The notes under the pieces are model-generated. The model was not told the DNA's origin. It was given only the letters and a program-made list of their open reading frames with translations, and did not search any database. From Talpa occidentalis (lineage: Eukaryota > Chordata > Mammalia > Eulipotyphla > Talpidae), in contig NW_023604295.1 in assembly GCF_014898055.3 (NCBI RefSeq), forward strand, positions 72,690,301 through 72,754,300: a stretch of DNA of 64,000 nucleotides, read 5' to 3'. The position numbers were made by a program, and so were the translations under genes. Of this stretch, positions 60,771-64,000 are shown one piece after another (within the stretch, counting starts at the first letter, position 1; each line of letters opens with the position of its first letter).

Positions 60771-60774
60771 AGTA

Positions 60775-60915
60775 TTGAAAGCACTTAACGTGCCTTAGTT
60801 TATTTCACTCTCATGATAGTCCTTTCAGGTGGTTGCTGTTATACCTATTTTACAGAAAGGGAAATTGATGCAATATTTTCAAGGTCATAAACCTAGTAAT
60901 TAACCATTCTGAAAA
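60775..60915 (-). mobile_element. MIR SINE, antisense
   Basis: AAAGCACTTAACGTGCC, TTATTTCACTCTCATGATAGTCC, TTATACCTATTTTACAGAAAGGGAAATTGA and AAGGTCATAAACCTAGTAA match the antisense MIR core closely. This is the best-preserved MIR of the window. Confidence 0.8.
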
Positions 60916-61786
60916 GAATTCTGTTGGAATTCTAGGAAGTTTAGAATGTCAAGGGAATTTCATAAATATATCTCTGTTGTTAGAGACTGGGTACTGAATC
61001 CACATCCCTTACTACTTGAATTGTAAAACTTTTGTGGTGTAATGCATAAATTATTTACTTAGTTAAAGCACCTTTAGTTACCCACAAAGAGCATTAATTC
61101 CAGCAAACAAAATAATTTTTAAAGATTTATTGGTACCTCAAAGAACAGAGCAGTAACAATCCAGAATAAGTTGAAGAACTGGAAACTCATAGGGACACCA
61201 GGAAGGTGTTTGTCTCTTATTTATTCCTCTCTGTTTATCTATTTCCTCTTGTATCTCTAAATATTGCTCTTATACTTCTCACAGCCACATACTAAAAATA
61301 GCTGCCAAATGTCAATGTCTGGAATATATATATGAAAGGCCTGATGAACCCATCCCCCTGTGAATTAACAATTGGTGGTCCTTAGAAAACTATTTAGAGT
61401 GCCTGGAAATGTCATAAAGGTATACAGCAAAGGAAGAAATACTTCTTCAAGAAAATCTATTTTTTTGTAAAATGAGCAAGTCTATGGCACTTAATAAACT
61501 CATCCTCCTGCTCCACTCACTCTAGCCTAACCTAATAATTTTACATTGAGTAAGTGTTGTCAAAACGAATCTCCTCCTTACCTCCTTACCTTTGTTCCAG
61601 CTCCCAATCAAGGAATATGGTGGCTCACTGGGGTGGTGGGCAGTGATGGAGGTAGATGTCCTGCAATTACCACTCCTTCAAATCATGAGTTACAGAAGCA
61701 ACATTCCTGGTGAATGTTGCCATGAATCCAAAGCCTCACTTCTTCCAGTCAACCTTCACTTACAGAGGAGAGGTTTTACCATAAAC
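60916..61786. other. unassigned sequence
   Basis: No family recognised. The 82-codon frame at 61,592-61,840 runs into the SINE that follows. Confidence 0.5.
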
Positions 61787-61798
61787 ATGACAGATCAA

Positions 61799-62046
61799 GG
61801 GCCTCCCTGGTGGTGCAGGCAGTTGAGCGCCTCACTGTGAAGCTGTCCGCAGCCTCTGCAGCTTGGATTTAAACCCCACATGGCAAGCAGGTCTCTCCTG
61901 TCTCACCTGCTGCTACCCTCAGCAGTGTATTTCATCAGTCTGCCTGTTCTGTTCCCCGCTCTGTCTCTGGTGAATCCTCTCACCCTCCTGTGCATCTGGC
62001 CTGTACTCCAGTTCTTGTATAAAAATAAATAAATCTTTAAAAAAAA
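61799..62046 (+). mobile_element. tRNA-derived SINE with internal deletion
   Basis: Head GGGCCTCCCTGGTGGTGCAG and tail AAATAAATAAATCTTTAAA. The region between the B box and CACATGG is about 20 bp short. The TSD ATGACAGAT(C/A)AA is at 61787-61798 and 62047-62058. Confidence 0.94.
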
Positions 62047-62217
62047 ATGACAGATAAAGAAAACTGGAGCTCTGATAATGCTCATAGCCCATTCATTATT
62101 GATAAAATACAACTTCTGTACTGGGAGAGGCAAGCTGAGAAAACCACCTTCACTTGGAACACTAACTCAGAAATTATACTCAGGGTAAAGGAAATTCATA
62201 GGGGGGGAAAGGTGTAT

Positions 62218-62488
62218 TTTTTTTTTAATAAAAAGATTTATTTATACATACAAGAACTGGGGTACAGGCCAAATGTGTGGGAGGTGAGAGCAGTCACCAG
62301 AGACAGAGTGGGAAACAGAACAGGCAGATCGACTGAAATACACTGCCAAGGGGAACAGTGGGCAGGACAGGAGAGGTCTCCTGAGCCAAGTGGGTCACCT
62401 CCCTGGCCTGGTATCAGATTTGTGCTGCAGTGGCTTTAGATTGTTTCATAGTGCTGACACTTAACCACTTGTGCCACCAGGGAGGCTC
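62218..62488 (-). mobile_element. tRNA-derived SINE at edge of L1 fragment
   Basis: A reverse full-length copy ending at CACCAGGGAGGCTCC. L1 sequence starts at once on its right and none is seen on its left. A weak duplication (GGTGTA) flanks it. Confidence 0.92.
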
Positions 62489-63095
62489 CAGGGTGTACAT
62501 CTTTTTATTGATGGGTTTAGTCCATTTACATTTAGAGTTAATATTGATACACTGGCATCTGTACTTGCCAATTTGTTTGCCTTTTTTGTGATTCTATTGC
62601 TTAGCTTATTCTGTTCATTCTCTTCATTCCTCTGTTGGTTTTGGCTTTAGGGCTCCTTGTAACTTTTTTTTTTTTTTTTTTTTTTTTGGCGTGGGGGCTT
62701 AGTAGTAATGAATTTCTGGAGGTTCTGTTTTTCTGAGAAGGTTTTTAATTTTCCTTCCTAGCAGAAGGAAAGCTTTGTGGATGTGGAGTATTCTTGGTTG
62801 GAATTCGTTGACTTGGAGTGTGTCAAATATGTCATTCCATTCTCTTCTTGCCCATAGTGTTTCTTTGGAGATGTCCGATATCAACCTGATTGGTTTTCCT
62901 TTACAGGTTATCTGTTTCTTTGTCCCTGTCAGTTTCATTATTTTTTCCTTGTCTCGGACTCTTGGAAACTTTACTATTATGTGTCTTGCTGTAGTTTTCC
63001 TTTCATTGTGTTAATTTGGTGTTCTTCTAGCTTCCTCTATGTCTATTTTCATTTCCTTTTTCATGCCTGGAAAGTTTTCTTCAATTATATATATG
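62489..63095 (-). mobile_element. internal L1 fragment spanning ORF1 end to ORF2 start
   Basis: The reverse frame 62,699-62,938 contains KGKPIRLISDISKETLWARR, matching the L1 ORF1 C-terminal region (KGKPIRLTADLSAETLQARR), and then NEFQPRIL. Left of an inter-ORF spacer the reverse strand reads ILTLNVNGLNPSIKR, the ORF2 N-terminus. A run of 24 T (62,664-62,687; A on the sense strand) sits between the two frames. The L1 3' end is absent, so this is a remnant. Confidence 0.9.
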
Positions 63096-63738
63096 GGAGA
63101 TAGCTATAAATTTGTTCCCAGAGCAGTGAAGTTTATTTTAAAAAGAGTGAGTAGAAATGGTATTCAAGGGAATTCTTTAAACTAATGGTGATTTGGGAAA
63201 TAAATAATTAAGAAGAGGTTTGCAGCTCTAGGAAAGAACCCAGTGAAAGTGCTGGTCAACTAATTATCAGAGAGAATAAGGGAAAGAAGCAGTCAAGAAA
63301 GGTCCTTCTGCTGTCATAACAGCCCTCAAAACAATGATCTTAAGAATTGCTCTTATCCAGATTTACTGGCTTCTAGTGGTCATACTTTATCCTTCAGAGA
63401 ATTACTAAAAACAACAGAATAAAAATAAAGGAATTAGTAAAGCCTATTAGCCAGGAGTGATACTAAAGCAAGCAAAAAGCTTAAAGGAGATATTAGAGAG
63501 AGCACAAGATGGTCAAAGGAAGCTTTGGTAGAATCACTGTCATCCTAGGGTGTGAACCAGAGAGGAGTGCCACTAGCCTCTTCACAGTGCAAAGGAAAAA
63601 GCTTTCACTTTTCACAAAATGTTTAGCAACTCATTACATAGAAAACAATCACAAAAACAAACCCATAGAAGGAAGGAAGCCATTATCCAGAGCTGAGAAA
63701 ACCAGTGATCCACTATTTATTACCTAACATGTCCAGTT
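63096..63738. other. unassigned sequence
   Basis: Nothing recognised. Confidence 0.5.
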
Positions 63739-63740
63739 TT

Positions 63741-63756
63741 TGTTGTTGTTGTTGTT
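63741..63756. repeat. (GTT)n microsatellite
   Basis: About five GTT units directly before the tail of a reverse SINE. It may have grown from the tail complement. Confidence 0.85.
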
Positions 63757-64000
63757 GAAGAATTTTTTATTTATGCATACAAGAACTGGGATGTAAGCCA
63801 GAGGTGTGGAGAATGAGAGGATTCACCAGAGACAGAGTAGGGAGCAGAATAGACAGATCTACTGAAATACACTGCTGAGGGGAGCAGCGGGTGAGGCAGG
63901 AGAGGTCTGCTGCGCCATGTGCGTTGCTTCTTGGCCAGCCAGGGAATTGAACTCCTGCCGCAGTGGTTGGTGATAGCTTGATAGCACTGTCTTTAACCCC
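63757..64000 (-). mobile_element. tRNA-derived SINE, cut by window end
   Basis: The reverse copy starts at its tail (ATTTTTTATTTATGCATAC) and runs to the window edge inside the tRNA-like head. Confidence 0.92.

Overview
This window is nuclear DNA from a placental mammal, and I find no protein-coding gene in it. It is AT-rich and CpG-poor, and it is packed with interspersed repeats typical of mammals: L1 LINEs, MIR SINEs, MaLR and ERV LTRs and a hAT DNA-transposon relic. Every open frame of 60-154 codons lies in a repeat or is a chance frame without recognisable domains. The stretch could be a gene desert or part of a very large intron; the sequence alone cannot decide.

The dominant element is a tRNA-derived SINE of about 260-300 bp, with 29 copies counted here in both orientations. 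It has a pol III A box (TGGCGCAGTGG) and B box (GGTTCGATCCC) in the head, and a tail of AATAAA repeats, usually followed by a TCTTT terminator and poly(A). That makes it a T+ class SINE. I see no primate Alu, rodent B1/B2, carnivore CAN, equine ERE or camelid copies. The family most resembles what I recall of the Rhin-1 SINEs of horseshoe and leaf-nosed bats, so a rhinolophoid bat is my best but unproven guess. Two subfamilies are visible. One ends in AATAAATCTTTAAAA. A less diverged one ends in (AAAC)n(AAAT)n AACATGCCTCTA(T)AAAA.

Layout. 1-11 kb: dense SINEs, including one inserted head-on into another (6.65-7.14 kb). 11-24 kb: sparser SINEs, a 5'-truncated L1 with 20-bp target-site duplications (TSDs; 17.25-18.05 kb), an older L1, a MIR and three antisense MaLR LTRs. 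24.3-31.8 kb: no lineage SINEs, only old MIR and MaLR relics. 31.8-35 kb: SINEs in and around an old L1 ORF2 fragment, with a SINE/L1 chimeric junction at 33,396. 35-40.6 kb: mostly unassigned, with a decayed ZBED5/FAM200-like hAT transposase at about 38.0-38.85 kb. 40.6-50.4 kb: an LTR-rich block. It includes a retrovirus-type U3-R segment that ends in poly(A) and is flanked by L1-style TSDs, which suggests an ERV transcript re-inserted by L1. 51-55 kb: SINEs plus a 5'-inverted (twin-primed) L1. 54.7-61.8 kb: no lineage SINEs, one old repeat and a long pyrimidine tract. 61.8-64 kb: SINEs plus an internal L1 fragment spanning the ORF1/ORF2 junction.

There is no gene network to describe. What the window shows is one retrotransposition system: L1 supplies the machinery, and SINEs, L1 copies and apparently an ERV transcript were all inserted by target-primed reverse transcription. 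Most of these insertions have TSDs that can be read directly.
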